From positions 7,781,501 to 7,845,500 of the forward strand of contig OZ038473.1 of the NCBI GenBank assembly GCA_964036295.1: a stretch of 64,000 nucleotides of DNA, read 5' to 3'. The DNA is from Plumapathes pennacea (Eukaryota; Cnidaria; Anthozoa; Antipatharia; Myriopathidae). The translations under genes were made by a program, and so were the position numbers. Under the pieces are notes generated by a model. It ran no database searches. It was not told where the DNA came from and worked only from the letters and a program-made list of their open reading frames with translations. The number at the start of each line of letters is the position of its first letter. Position 1 is the first letter of the stretch. Positions 45,190 through 56,965 of this stretch are shown piece after piece.

Positions 45190-46384
45190 CAAGACAGGCC
45201 CGTGGCCAGTGCGCTTGTGACGTCATTAGTACAATGAATAGAGACACGCGGGGTCCCGGGAGAGGAACTTTTGTCGTGCGTTTATATGCAAAAGATATTA
45301 TAGCCGAGTCAGTTTTTGCACATGACGGATCCAAGAGCTCCCTTTATTTTTCTTGCCCTCTTTTCTTCTAATTTCGGTCAAACAGATATTCACGAAAAAG
45401 TGTATTATAATAATTGAGAGAAAACAATTATCGAAGGCCCCGTAGGAATATTCTTCGTTTGCAACAACCCAGTTTTCATTGCTTTCCGATGCACGTGACA
45501 GTACTTGTGTGACGCTTGCTATACAACCTGGCAACCTTGTTGAGTGAATTTTCAAGCTGACATGTTTTGTGGAGGAACTGTGTTGTCATTTTGTAATGGG
45601 ATTGACTGGGGAATACCGGACATCTTAAGAGCGAGTTCGTGTAAATATCACCTATGCCGTGCAGGGTAGAAAAATCAAAATTATCCAAACTTTGTCATGA
45701 TGAAGGCTTTATGTATCTAGTTATAAAAATATAAGTTTTAGTTCGTTCAGTTTCTTATTTCATTTTTGCGGCAACAGTTCCTTCCCGGTGTTCTGCGAGA
45801 AGACAAAATCGACCTAAAAATAATGCTTCCATTATCGGCTCTAATGGAAAAACTGGGATATAAACATAACAGCTTAAATTATGGCATGCGAGTGGGGTCT
45901 TTCCCGTATGCATAACCGTTGTCAAATGTAAATTTGATTGAAACCAAAATTTTTGACCGATTTTTTTAGTATTAACCACTTTGAGCGACGTTTTCTCACG
46001 CGAAAAATATGCTAATTTCATCACCAAAAATCGCGTCCTGGTACATGGCTTTGCAATTAAAGACTATGTTCATCGGCAAAAGAAATGTTCCTTCTTTGAT
46101 TCTGTGAAATAAAATCATGGGGTAAATGAAATGGTGAATTTTGGAAACGCCAAGTATACATGGTACTTGCACACAAAATGTGACCTTGTGACCTTTGAAG
46201 ACGCGTGACATTCGAAAACAATCAGTACGTGACCGCAGCATTTTTTGGATTTTATGAAATCGTTGTACAAATATCGCCTAGATTTAATGTAGAATTGCCA
46301 AAAGAATGTTCAGCTGAAGATGAGACGGCAATTTCGTCCGAAAATGTTCTTTCTTTGATTTGACGATTTGGTAGTTCAAGTTTA

Positions 46385-47873
46385 CTAGAAATACGATAAT
46401 CGCATATACCCCCTCACTCTGCCATTGATGGGACTTTTACTTTGGTAACTCCCAATAAGAGTAGCCTTTGTTTTACCGAAATGTTCACTCAATCTTTTCT
46501 TCGAACTCAAGTGCTACACGCAAAGGAAGGAGAAAAAGAATGGTGTGTGTTATACTTTTGCGTTGAAAAAAGAATCGATTGCGTGACGAAGTACGTATTT
46601 CCCACGGTCGGCACGTCAAATTAATTCATACAGTCTGCCAAGCACGTTCTCGAAATTTAATACTTAAAGTTTGAAGTTGGTCGGCCGTCGTAGTACGGGA
46701 AAAAAGGAACACTGATTTTCCAATTTTGAATTCATAGGCAGTACAATTAAATAGGCTTCATGTGCGATTTGTTTTTACTACCGCATGCACCAGACTCAGG
46801 CATGCATATTTAATAGGCTCGAATTGTTTTGTATGTGAACCCACTCAAAACAGCAAACTTTCTCCCAGAATCAAAGCAAAACTTGAACAGTTTACTTCAA
46901 ATTATACACGGGCTTCAGACCCAGTAATACTTCTAAGGGCTTGTGAACGATTCTCGCTGCAATCACCGCGTGTCAGATTACAGAAAAATAAGACATCTGA
47001 CTAAATCATTCAAGACTCCAAGTTCCGATTGCTCTGAGCAAATACGGTAGCCGAAACTGGCGACAGAAGCGTAGTAAAACAATACTTCGAGGGAAAATGA
47101 TCAGCATACAGATTTTAATACATTCTTGAAGTGATCGAGTTACAAAATATATATTTGTCACGGTGATTGTTCGATTTCCACTGACTAACCTTTGTTGCTT
47201 GTCCTTTCTAAATAAGTATCTGAGTTTAACACAAAACGGCGTCTGAAGCTCTCGATTTGCTTTCAAGCGCTGTTCCCTTTGCGGAGTTGTCTGTGTTACC
47301 CGCTTCTGTTCATGTCGCTTTTGGTCGGCATTCATGCGCTGTTGTCTTAATTTGTGGAGTCTTCTCTTCGGCCCGCTTTTTCTCCTGAAGTTTCCGATTT
47401 GCGTTCAAGCGCTGTTCTCTTTGCGGAGTTGTCTGCGTTACCCGTTTCCGTTCATGTCGCTTTCGATCGGCATTCATGCGCTGTTGTTCGCTCGTTTCAC
47501 GATTTCGCCTTGCTCGTGCCTGTTCCCTTCTCATTTGAAGACGAGCTTCGCGAGACTGTTGTGTTTCAAGTTTTTCAGTTAAGTTTTCCATTTTCGTGAA
47601 CGCAGCTACAATATATTGTTACTTCGTTCAAATCTAAATGCTTCGTTCAAATCTAATTTCTCTAAGTTATTCCGAGTAAAACAACAGGGCACACGTGATC
47701 GATCCGGCCTTTGTTATTGGTTAGCGGGGTAACCGCGCCTAAAGTCGTACGCCAGACAGACAGACTGACAGACAACGTTAAATTTCGAGATGGCGACAGG
47801 CTTGGAGTCCCCAAGTAGGCGGTATAATATTACTGCATTAGTGTCGTGAGTATTTCCCTCACTTCGTTCGGGG
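46385..47873 (-). mobile_element. Helitron D in the left arm of the foldback
   Basis: Minus-strand copy: 5' TCCCCGAACGAAGTGAGG at 47873, 3' GCGATTATCGTATTTCTAG at 46385, between A and T as expected for a Helitron. It contains a DUF6570-family N-terminal coding piece. It is absent from the right arm. Confidence 0.75.
47006..47591 (-). pseudogene. Helitron protein N-terminal fragment
   Basis: Begins MENLTEKLETQQSREARLQ, then RREQARARRNRETSEQQR, with the 23-residue basic repeats ([20 protein letters not shown]) as in Helitron A. Two frames are joined by a frameshift near 47320. It runs out before the Cys-rich part. Confidence 0.7.
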
Positions 47874-49634
47874 ATGATATTTTGTAATGTTCGTAATCAA
47901 TAGCCCTATTATTCTGTATGTTATATCTATCCGTGCATCATTCGATTAGTTCAGAGTTAGACTTGGGTAAAATCCCTCTGTAAAGCCATTTTGCAGAATC
48001 TCGGGAATAAAGTATTTGCCATCTGCCCATTATTTGAGAACATCGACGGGCTTAAGTCAGTGGTGGTCTTTCCGAAGCACCATGGCTTCGTGTGGGTATT
48101 CTCAAATTGTTGGAGGACCTTGTGGCTCAAGTCCAGGCAATCCAGCAATTTCCCAATGCGTGATTGTTGGTGAGTACCGTAAAGATATCAAGGCGCATTT
48201 GAAAAGCCATGAAGTTCTGGACTCTTCCCTGGATTCAGAGGCGAGGCTCTTTCTGGCACGGGCAGGTAAATTATATTTTTTTGATTCTACGATTTCCGTT
48301 ACCCTGGGCCCACTTGTTCAAAGCTCAGTGTTAGGTTAATCCTGAATTCGAAATGTTCCCATTTTGTGCGTGCAACGCATCTTATGATTACTGTACTTTT
48401 TTTTCCAAGGTATTTTTGAGACAAGCGACGTTGTTCTTGTTGTCACGATATGCCCACGGCACCACGACACATTTGGCATTAGATGGCGCTGCAACAGAAT
48501 GAATAAATTGCACGTGCCCGAGTGAGTGGGCATCGCACAAGGCCGTGAAAGGAGACCGCGGGATTAACCTTGCTCAGTCTGAAAGACTCTTCCGGCTAAC
48601 TCAAGTGCTGATCCCTGTCGCTTCACGTAAGTTTAATTCAAAGCAGCAAGTCAGCTGTCAGCTTGCGAATTTGAAAAAAGTAGTTTTGCGGGAGTAGGTA
48701 TTAAAGTCATTAACACTGAGGGTGGTCACCGCCAGAGGTTTGGTTGCGTCCTCAGACTGTTCAAGTGAAATGATATTATGGAATGAAAATATGGAAATCC
48801 TTTAATATATATTCAACCAGTATAATCTCTGAACCGAAAACTAAAAACATAAAAACTAAAAAACTAAAAACTAAAAACTAAAAACTCCCGCAAAACTACT
48901 TTTTTCAAATTCGCAAGCTGACAGCTGACTTGCTGCTTTGAATTAATCCCGCGGTCTCCTTTCACGGCCTTGTGCGATGCCCACTCACTCGGGCACGTGC
49001 AATTTATTCATTCTGTTGCAGCGCCATCTAATGCCAAATGTGTCGTGGTGCCGTGGGCATATCGTGACAACAAGAACAACGTCGCTTGTCTCAAAAATAC
49101 CTTGGAAAAAAAAGTACAGTAATCATAAGATGCGTTGCACGCACAAAATGGGAACATTTCGAATTCAGGATTAACCTAACTGAGCTTTGAACAAATGGGC
49201 CCAGGGTAACGGAAATCGTAGAATCAAAAAAATATAATTTACCTGCCCGTGCCAGAAAGAGCCTCGCCTCTGAATCCAGGGAAGAGTCCAGAACTTCATG
49301 GCTTTTCAAATGCGCCTTGATATCTTTACGGTACTCACCAACAATCACGCATTGGGAAATTGCTGGATTGCCTGGACTTGAGCCACAAGGTCCTCCAACA
49401 ATTTGAGAATACCCACACGAAGCCATGGTGCTTCGAAAATACCACCACTGACTTAAGCCCGTCGATGTTCTCAAATAATGGGCAGATGGCAAATACTTTA
49501 TTCCCGAGATTCTGCAAAATGGCTTTACAGAGGGATTTTACCCAAGTCTAACTCTGAACTAATCGAATGATGCACGGATAGATATAACATACAGAATAAT
49601 AGGGCTATTGATTACGAACATTACAAAATATCAT

Positions 49635-50061
49635 AGGCATTTCCTAGGCGTTTCCGAACTAGATGAATAGAGAAAGAATCCTTATACGATAATAAATGGA
49701 AACAAAGATAAAATTGATGACATAACACGAATCTTAAGATGGGACGTGACTGCACGGAACGTGATCCTATTACATAAGGTTGACAGTTAATACACAGTTG
49801 TAAAGCTATGAATTTTTCGACAGAAAATAGAACCAAAATAACTGATAGTCGGGGATACTGGTGCTTTCTAAAGCGATAAAATGAAATCGACACATGCGAT
49901 TGATCAAGCATTTTTTCTAATACGGCAAATCTCGAATTTCGTCCTTTTTGAGGTGAGAAAGACCTACATAAAAACAGATACATCGGCCCTTTCCGTTTAT
50001 TCATTCAAATTCAAATAAGAGATAACTTTTATTCCAAGCGTTACAAATGCAAGTTTCTTTG
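49635..50061. other. 427-bp segment unique to the right foldback arm
   Basis: Present in the right arm exactly where the left arm has Helitron D. It begins AGGCATTTCCTAGGCG and contains no recognised gene. It may be original arm sequence lost from the left arm, or a separate insertion. Confidence 0.6.
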
Positions 50062-51824
50062 TAAACTTGAACCACCAAATCGTCAAATCAAAGAAAGAAC
50101 ATTTTCGGACGAAATTGCCGTCTCATCTTCAGCTGAACATTCTTTTGGCAATTCTACATTAAATCTAGGCGATATTTGTACAACGATTTCATAAAATCCA
50201 AAAAATGCTGCGGTCACGTATTGTTATTGTTTTCGAATGTCACGCGTCTTCAAAGGTCACAAGGTCACATTTTGTGTGCAAGTACCATGTATACTTGGCG
50301 TTTCCAAAATTCACCATTTCATTTACCCCATGATTTTATTTCACAGAATCACAGAAGGAACATTTCTTTTGCCGATGAACATAGTCTTTAATTGCAAAGC
50401 CATGTACCAGGACGCGATTTTTGGTGATGAAATTAGCATATTTTTCGCGTGAGAAAACGTCGCTCAAAGTGGTTAATACTAAAAAATCGGTCAAAAATTT
50501 TGGTTTCAATCAAATTTACATTTGACAACGGTTATGTATACGGGAAAGACCCCACTCGCATGCCATAATTTAAGCTGTTATGTTTATATCCCAGTTTTTC
50601 CATTAGAGCCGATAATGGAAGCATTATTTTTAGGTCGATTTTGTCTTCTCGCAGAACACCGGGAAGGAACTGTTGCCGCAAAAATGAAATAAGAAACTGA
50701 ACGAACTAAAACTTATATTTTTATAACTAGATACATAAAGCCTTCATCATGACAAAGTTTGGATAATTTTGATTTTTCTACCCTGCACGGCATAGGTGAT
50801 ATTTACACGAACTCGCTCTTAAGTAGCTGTAAGACAGCGTAATAGCCTTATCTCATCTTCCCAGCGTGTACATCATGTTCAAGTAGCTGTAATTGAAAGC
50901 TTTCAGACTTATCTCTGTAGCACATTAAAACATGACACTTCCCATGATGAAATTACTTCGTATGAAAAAGCCATCTCAGACGTTACTCATCCTACATGTA
51001 CAAGTCTGATCACTAATATGTTCAAGACTGCTATGCATTAAGCTTTAACGCAAAATTCTGGGTCGATACGAAATTAATCTCTATCGGAAGCTGCAGACGT
51101 TTGAATACCGTGACAACAAAGGCGTGCATCACGGGCTTGTGGAGCGAACATTACGGCTCGGATAGTCGGATATCAACCTTGAGCTTTTGAAGACTTCTAG
51201 GTATTCAGTGACAAATATTCTCGATGTAATCGCCTGCCGGTCTTTCCTGCTTTTGTTAAAGTGGCGTGAGTGAAAGTTAAGTAGCTGATGATTCGGGATT
51301 CCCCGTTCTATGATATTATGCTCGTGACATTTCATTGACAGATCTTGTATCTTAATCTCGCGTGATATTTGCCTCAAACCTATTAGTAATTCAATATCCT
51401 CAGACAATAAACAAAGAACCTTTACTGCAAGCAAAACGAAGTTAAACGCCGACTGTTCGTATACGCCGCGCGTTACACAAAGCCGCAGAGTTTCCGACAA
51501 AGGGAGACGCTCTGCCCGCAGGGAAAAGTTCAAGTTCTATCAAGTTTCGACACGTCTTCTACTACTTATTCGATGTTCTTTCACACAAATATTGCTCAGA
51601 ACACAGATACATTGGTTGAAGCGGTATCTATAATCGAGCATTTGCAAAACATAACCCTTCGTACTTTACGGGGGTCCCGCTGGTAACACATCAAGCATTT
51701 GTGTACGGCTATTTTCAAGTCTTCCGACGCTTAAAAACAATGCAAGCCAAAATCGCTCTTAAAGTATGGCTTCCGTGCATCCAGAAAGCCAACCGATGAT
51801 CGTTTTGTTTGGATCAACAACTGA

Positions 51825-52639
51825 AGGACCGGAATTTTTTTCTATATCCCTTGACAGAGAAAACCCATTGTACTTGGTTCTGTGATTTTGATCTCTGAGT
51901 ACGTCTGATCTTGCAATGCCTGTTTTTTAACACATTTTAAAACACAAACGTATCTTAGCACCTCGGTTACTTTTGGCAATCTTCTTTTTGAGCTTCTAGC
52001 TTTCTCGCAGCGATGGTTTATTGATCCTAATTTTCTCTTTCCATTTTCCATCTGTGGCTTTTTATTGTTTACATGTTGTTTACATGCACGTTCTCGGAAC
52101 GCATTAGCATTGTGAAGTACGTAAGCTCGGGTATAACCATGGACTTTTGACGACTTTGGGACATTCTTTGAAATGTATTCTTGTATTAGTCGCCTGCTTT
52201 TTCTACTCTTGTTCAAAATGCGTGAAAGGTTATTCAAGGGTACGTGGCTTGGCTCACGACTTCGTCTTGCAGGACTTCGGTTTTCTTTCACATAAACATT
52301 TGTGGGAATACAATAAAACTGAGCGAAGCGATATCTACCAACGGTCACTTTTTCCTCAGCCATTTCCCAATTTTCAAATAACAACGCCATCTGTTCCACT
52401 GATTGTTTGACCTTCATGGCACCGAGCCAAAATGTCGCAACAACAACATAAATGCACAGCAGAGTGAAATTTTGATCCCAAACAAAAGTCAGATTTTCTG
52501 ACGCTTTACTTGTATCAGCAAGAATAATACAAAGTAAAAGAATACAAAGTACCTTCAAGTTCACCCTCATACTAAACAGTTCCATATAATCCGCTATCAA
52601 GCGCTTGTCAAGAATCGCCGTCTTTACACAGGTTCTCAT
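51825..52639 (-). pseudogene. Second copy of the 2A polyprotein gene, 5' part only
   Basis: An open frame (52639-51842, 265 residues) is closely similar to residues about 170-400 of the T1 protein, including the hydrophobic segments (KVLCILLLCIILADTSKASE) and the basic linker. Upstream pieces of the first membrane segment can be read to about 52900 in other frames. A frameshift precedes the 2A, whose codons now read DIEKNSGP (51825-51848). Right after PNKTI the sequence jumps to the T5-like body, so the protease domain is deleted. Confidence 0.8.
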
Positions 52640-53224
52640 CTTTGTATGTCGAGCGGCTTCGTTCAGCTTGTTCCTTCAAGTTCTCAAGGTTCTGGATGTC
52701 AGATTCTTCGTACATTTCTGTACAGTTGTGCATAGTTATGCAGTTCATTGATAAGTTCATTGCATTTGCTTTCATGGCTTTCAATATGGCTTTTGAGGCT
52801 GAACGGACCGACCCAAGCCAAAACCGCTCAATGAAATTTAGTATGGGTCTACCGCAGCCGGCGTATGCGTTTGTAAGTAAGATGAGCGGTCCATAAAATA
52901 ATCCACAGAGCCAACTAAGGCAAGCAACTTGCTGTCTTTAAAATGGCGAAACTGCTCGCCCGCCAAGTCACTTGATCACAACGTCATCACAAATCACATG
53001 ATAATATGAACCAATCACCGCATGCAGATTTCTAACCCAGAAAAAAAAAAAAAAAAAAAAAAAATCGTTCCATTTTAAAGCTTGTGTCGTAACAAGCAAT
53101 AAAGCAAAATAGAATACTATTTCATTTCTATATCAATACAACTATTCTTTAGTCTGGGGTGTTTGATTTTGGCACCGGTTTTTTGCATAGTATAATAGTT
53201 ATATACATATGCCTCACCGTTGCT

Positions 53225-54049
53225 CTGGACGAGTTAGTAGTTCTCTTACTGGGGTCAAGAGCCAAGGCCTCAGAGGATATCCATTGTCGCCTGTACAAGA
53301 TAATTAAAACATATATTAAATGCACAGGCCGCGCAATGGAATCTGGTAGCGAAAAATCTGCTACGGAGTGTATTACAAGTACTTCTTACCAAGAAACTAG
53401 CCGTTCGGAATTCCTCCATCTTGGAAGAGCTGGAAGAGTGACAAATTCTTCAAGATAAAGGAATCGTGACTACCTTCCGGCCACTGAGTGACAACGTCTG
53501 TGATGAGGTAGTTGGCATCGCAAACGAGCTGCGCGTTAATAATGTGGAAAAATTTTCCTGTTGACATACAAGTGGCTTTTCTCTTTCGGAAACTTCAACG
53601 CGATGTGCGTGCCATCAATGACCCCAACAACATTGGGGAAACAGCTAAATCTGTCAAACTGTTGTATTACTCGTCGCCTTGGAGCCTCGTGGATCGGAAA
53701 TGAGACGTAGTTTTTAACTCGTCGAGTGAAAGCCTCAGTAAAAGCCGTGATTATACGCAACAAAGTCAGCTGACTGAGGCCACAAGTATCTCCCAGTACG
53801 GCCTGAAAGGAGCCACTGGCATAAAAGCGGAGGTCAGCACACACTCGGGGTTCAACGGGGACTGAATTATTGCGGTTGCTCCGCGGTTCTAGTCCATCCG
53901 TAGCTCGTTAGCAAGTCGAAGAATTTCCTGTCGAGGCAGCCGGAACTTTCGTAATATCTCATTTTCAGGACATTCAAGCGAGGCGGCCAGTCCTGGAAAA
54001 CTCTCAACCTTCTTATCGCTCGGTCAAAAACAGCGAAGAGGGCAGCCAT
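53225..54049 (-). pseudogene. H2 Harbinger transposase, N-terminal and first DDE part
   Basis: From the ATG at 54049: ALFAVFDRAIRRL, RLPRQEILRLANELRMD, FYASGSFQAVLGDTCGLSQL, FPNVVGVIDGTHIALKFP (first Asp), VTQWPEGSHDSFILKN. A GTAAGA donor at 53389 and an acceptor (TTGTACAG) before 53290 join F-L-G to GDNGYPLRPWLLTPV (second Asp region) in phase. Lesions: a TAG near 53885, at least two frameshifts and a TAG just before FLGDNGY. Starts about 190 bp from the H2 right terminus. Confidence 0.8.
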
Positions 54050-54378
54050 TGTTGTTTACCAACTCGCTATCAATGACTGCAGGCCTTTCGTGCGAACAAT
54101 TTGACAGGTCATGAGTTTGTGTGAAGTTACGAATGAAATTTACGAACATTTGTTTTGGTGAATACCTACTAACGTTAGCTACGATGCGTAAGTCGTTCTT
54201 ACGAACAATTTCTCGCGTACGAAAGTTTGGTGAATACGGCCACAGCTCCGTAGATAAAAACGTCGCAAAGCCGGAATAACAGCATATAGAAGCCTAAAAA
54301 TTGGCGACAAATTACAACAGCAATGATGACGCCTTTGGTTTATACATTTTTGCAGTAGTAACCTTGGATAAAACTCAC

Positions 54379-54442
54379 CATTTTCAGCAATTTTTCTTTG
54401 ATGTTTCCTTCCACAACTTTGCTGAACATATTGTACAACCAG
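54379..54442 (-). CDS. BPI/LBP-like gene, exon B (64 bp)
   Basis: Acceptor TTTTTGCCACAG, donor GTGAGT. One base completes a Ser codon from exon A; 21 codons follow (WLYNMFSKVVEGNIKEKLL, KM). G-G-A-S-W-L-Y-N-x-F is the characteristic motif at the start of the long helix in the N-terminal barrel. Clean phase to exon C. Confidence 0.9.
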
Positions 54443-55062
54443 CTGTGGCAAAAACATGAAACATAGCAAAAATAAAAAAATGACCAGAGAATCGTTTAAC
54501 CCTTCACCCCTGTGAGTGATCGACTTCAATTTTTTCCTTCAGTTTCTCTCCAGATATGCATCATACAGCATGGAGAATTTGCCACTAAGACGAAAGCTGA
54601 TTGGCCTATCAATTCTCATTCTCACAATTTATCGCTCATACATTTTCTTCTTGGATACTTTGTATTCTGAGCTCAGCAGTAAAAGCTGGGTTAATATTTC
54701 AAGCGCATTACTAAGGAGAGGGGAAAGAGAACGGTAACATAGTAGACATTTGGAACAGGACATCAAAAATTGAAGAGGTGATGTGAAGAACAGAACAATG
54801 AAGGCCAGGGGAAATTTAAAAAAATTATCACAAGGAAAGTTCCAATTTTTAAACTTGAAATCCAGTAAGCGGGGAACGACGGTGAGTTCTATGATATTTT
54901 AGTTATATAAATTATTTCTGGTCGTATCTATTTGGAACTATTGCTGCTTTGCGAAATGACCAAAATCTGCTATGATCTCTGTTTTCTACTCTGCACATCA
55001 CTGCATATCTGCTAAAAAATATTACGCGTAAAAAGTAGTCTATTTTCAACACGCATGTATAA
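54443..55062. other. Intron A-B segment, nothing recognised
   Basis: No domain, element end or RNA gene recognised. A short stretch near 54497-54600 shares words with the T-family 3' region (ACCCTTCACCCCTGTGAGTG). Confidence 0.35.
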
Positions 55063-55217
55063 ATAATGGTAATAGGCCTGAGTGGAGTCCGATTTGGTCT
55101 GCAATCATACGAGTGATTATGAAATTGGACGACTGCGCTTCGCGGGAGTCCGTTTCGTAATCACGAGTATGATTACAGACCGAAATCGGACGACACGAAG
55201 GCCTCTTACCAATTAAT
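55063..55217. repeat. Palindromic MITE, 155 bp
   Basis: Arms TAATGGTAATAGGCCTGAG and CACGAAGGCCTCTTACC; inner arms include AATCGGAC-type words. The loop is near GCGCTTCGCG. No coding. Confidence 0.8.
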
Positions 55218-55443
55218 CATAAATATTACAATTTCCGAGGGAAAAAACAAACAAAAGGGGCTTTATTTGTAAAAGTACAAGCACAAAAAAATATATGACC
55301 ACGTGATCTTTTCTCAAAATTATGCAATTTTACATCGAGGTGTCAATCAAACAAACACCAAATATGCGAAGCAAACGGACAAGCACGTTGACACTGTTCA
55401 AAGTTCTGTTCGGCAGCAAGTAATCGCCTAAAGTCTGCTAAGT

Positions 55444-56965
55444 TTATTCAGAATCAGAATCAAAGATTACTCGACGACGCTTTGGCCTTGGCTTTTCGGT
55501 TGCCGTTGACGATTCTGAGCTGTGGTTGTTGAACACAGTTATTGTAGACTTGGATTGGTTGTACATTCTGATTCGCGCTGAAAACCTGCGGCATTTGAGG
55601 CCAGACCTGACTTGTATTTGAAGCTGATGATGATTCAGCATCGGTAGTGCTAGCACTGATTTAGTATGGCCACTGACAATGTGGGACAGTTGCCTTCTTT
55701 CGTCTTCAGTCACTTCATCGTAGGCGTTGAGAGATGACTCTCTTGCGTGGCCCGTGACTTGAATAATCTTGTGCCGTGGCTGACCTGCTTTCTTGAGCTT
55801 GGCCACGACTGTCTTTCTAGCCGAGTGATTGGTGATCTTTTTCTTATACTCGGGAGGTAAACAGCTGGCCACAGACTTCATTATTTGGCCGATGCGGTGC
55901 TCGCCCATGCGGACCTTTGAATACTAGACTGCTGTCGCTGGACGTGGTATAATGGTCAAGTACAGCGGGCCAGAGGTTTTCAATGCTTTTGGCCGATGGC
56001 CCAATCACTCCTCGAAGAGTCGGACAGGATCTCTCTCTCCTCCATTGGTCGACCACATTTGCTGAGGAGAATGGTAAGTGGAATTTCGCAACCCATCCTA
56101 TCTTGTTCTAGCGGGATTTTCCTTGAATTTGACCACTTTGCTCCCATCTGCGTGGCAAGAAATGGTGAAATCCTCTACGTAAGCATCGTAATGATCCTGC
56201 CTACCTCTTTCCATGATTTCAGTCAAATTCTTGAATTTGACGTTTGTCAGAGCAGTCCCATTATGGTTGCCCAGAGTGCAATGGCTCCAAAACTGTTCTT
56301 CCTCCGTTTCATTGTACGGTTGCGCCTTTTTAGGACGTTTCCCTTTCCCTTGGCGCCGAAGCTGTTTTGCCTTGCATTCCAGGATTTGCTGTGACTGGTA
56401 GAACCCTCGTCCAGTGGCACTACTGACAGGATAGCTATTTTGCTTCAAGTATATCTATCGAGGGACGCCTGCATAACTCGGAGCAATTCTGGCTCGTAGT
56501 CAGTTCCATCTTGCTTCCGAATTTCTGCATAGAACCTGGTCAGGAGGCTATCGAGTGCAACAGGGTGCAGCAGCAGTTTCTCCACACAACCATCCATGTT
56601 TTTGTTGCGCGAGCGGTGTTTTTGCTGGACCCGGCTTCGCGTATTTCATGGATTTCTTCTTGTGGTACAACAAGAAATCTCGTCTCGTCCACAAACTGGG
56701 GAGGAAGGGACGCCTCAGTGGCATTAGTGTTGTTGTATTGCTGTCGGGACACCTCCAGGAAAGGCATTCGCTGTTCTTCGTAAAACTTTTGAACATCGGC
56801 AGAACTCAGCAGCGACGAGAAGTTGAGTCCAAAGTTTGGGTCGTTCTCTTCATTTTGGAAATTTAACTCGGTCAATGATGAACTAGCAGGAAAGTAATTT
56901 TCCTTCACATAACTTTGTTCAAAATTTTGATTAAAAACGTTGTACAAACTGGAAAAATCCTCCAT
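55444..56965 (-). pseudogene. Crypton-like tyrosine recombinase gene, decayed
   Basis: Start MEDFSSLYNVFNQNFEQ; then TKTWM, RFYAEIRKQDGTDYEPELL, ECKAKQLRRQGKGKRPKKAQ, TSGPLYLTIIPRP, and the catalytic end ITNHSARKTVVAKL with VTGHARESSLNAYDE. The H-x-x-R and later G-H and Tyr are the tyrosine recombinase/phage-integrase-type active site; the order is that of animal Crypton/KCTD1-like recombinases. Lesions: frameshifts near 56610 and 56470, and three in-frame stops between 56100 and 55910. The C-terminal 154 residues are open and end in a basic tail (KPRPKRRRVIF). It lies alone in the A-B intron; no ends defined. Confidence 0.8.

Larger units (their letters stand above)
45629..50818. mobile_element. 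5.2-kb foldback element with TTAA target duplication
   Basis: TTAA occurs at 45625-45628 and 50819-50822, and T5 shows the uninterrupted target (CTACTTAAGATGTC). Termini GAGCGAGTTCGTGTAAATAT are identical and inverted. The outer arms pair over about 755 bp (45629-46384 with 50062-50818). The inner arms pair over about 750-800 bp (47874-48692 with 48886-49634, the left with a 77-bp extra piece). The loop of about 190 bp holds AAAAACT repeats. No transposase. TTAA targets are known for piggyBac, Sola3 and some other superfamilies; the ends do not let me choose. Confidence 0.75.
45190..53097 (-). mobile_element. T-family element T2, split by a foldback element
   Basis: The 5' end at 53097 is TTGCTTGTTACGACACAAGC; the 3' end at 45190 is GTCACAAGCGCACTGGCC, hairpin, CTTG, TT. 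The 5' GCTTGTTAC pairs nearly perfectly with the 3' GTCACAAGC. The 5' part carries a broken copy of the T1 gene up to just past the 2A. It then jumps into the non-coding body shared with T5. A 5.19-kb foldback is inserted at TTAA. Without it T2 is about 2.7 kb. Inserted into the H2 transposase gene. Confidence 0.75.
36350..54242. mobile_element. Harbinger element H2, host of the nested cluster
   Basis: Left terminus GGGGCCGTATTCACCAAAC; right terminus is the complement, GTTTGGTGAATACGGCC. Inside the left end is a Myb/SANT-like gene start (plus strand). Inside the right end is a transposase gene (minus strand), the convergent layout of Harbinger elements. H1 (36826-44282) and T2 (45190-53097) are inserted in it, leaving a core of about 2.5 kb. 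I see no matching 3-bp target duplication, so the two ends could belong to different copies. It fills nearly the whole B-C intron. Confidence 0.6.

Noticed and set aside
47991..49551. Matching ORF pairs on opposite strands at 48.0-49.5 kb
   Set aside because: Produced by the inverted arms of the foldback; no protein features.
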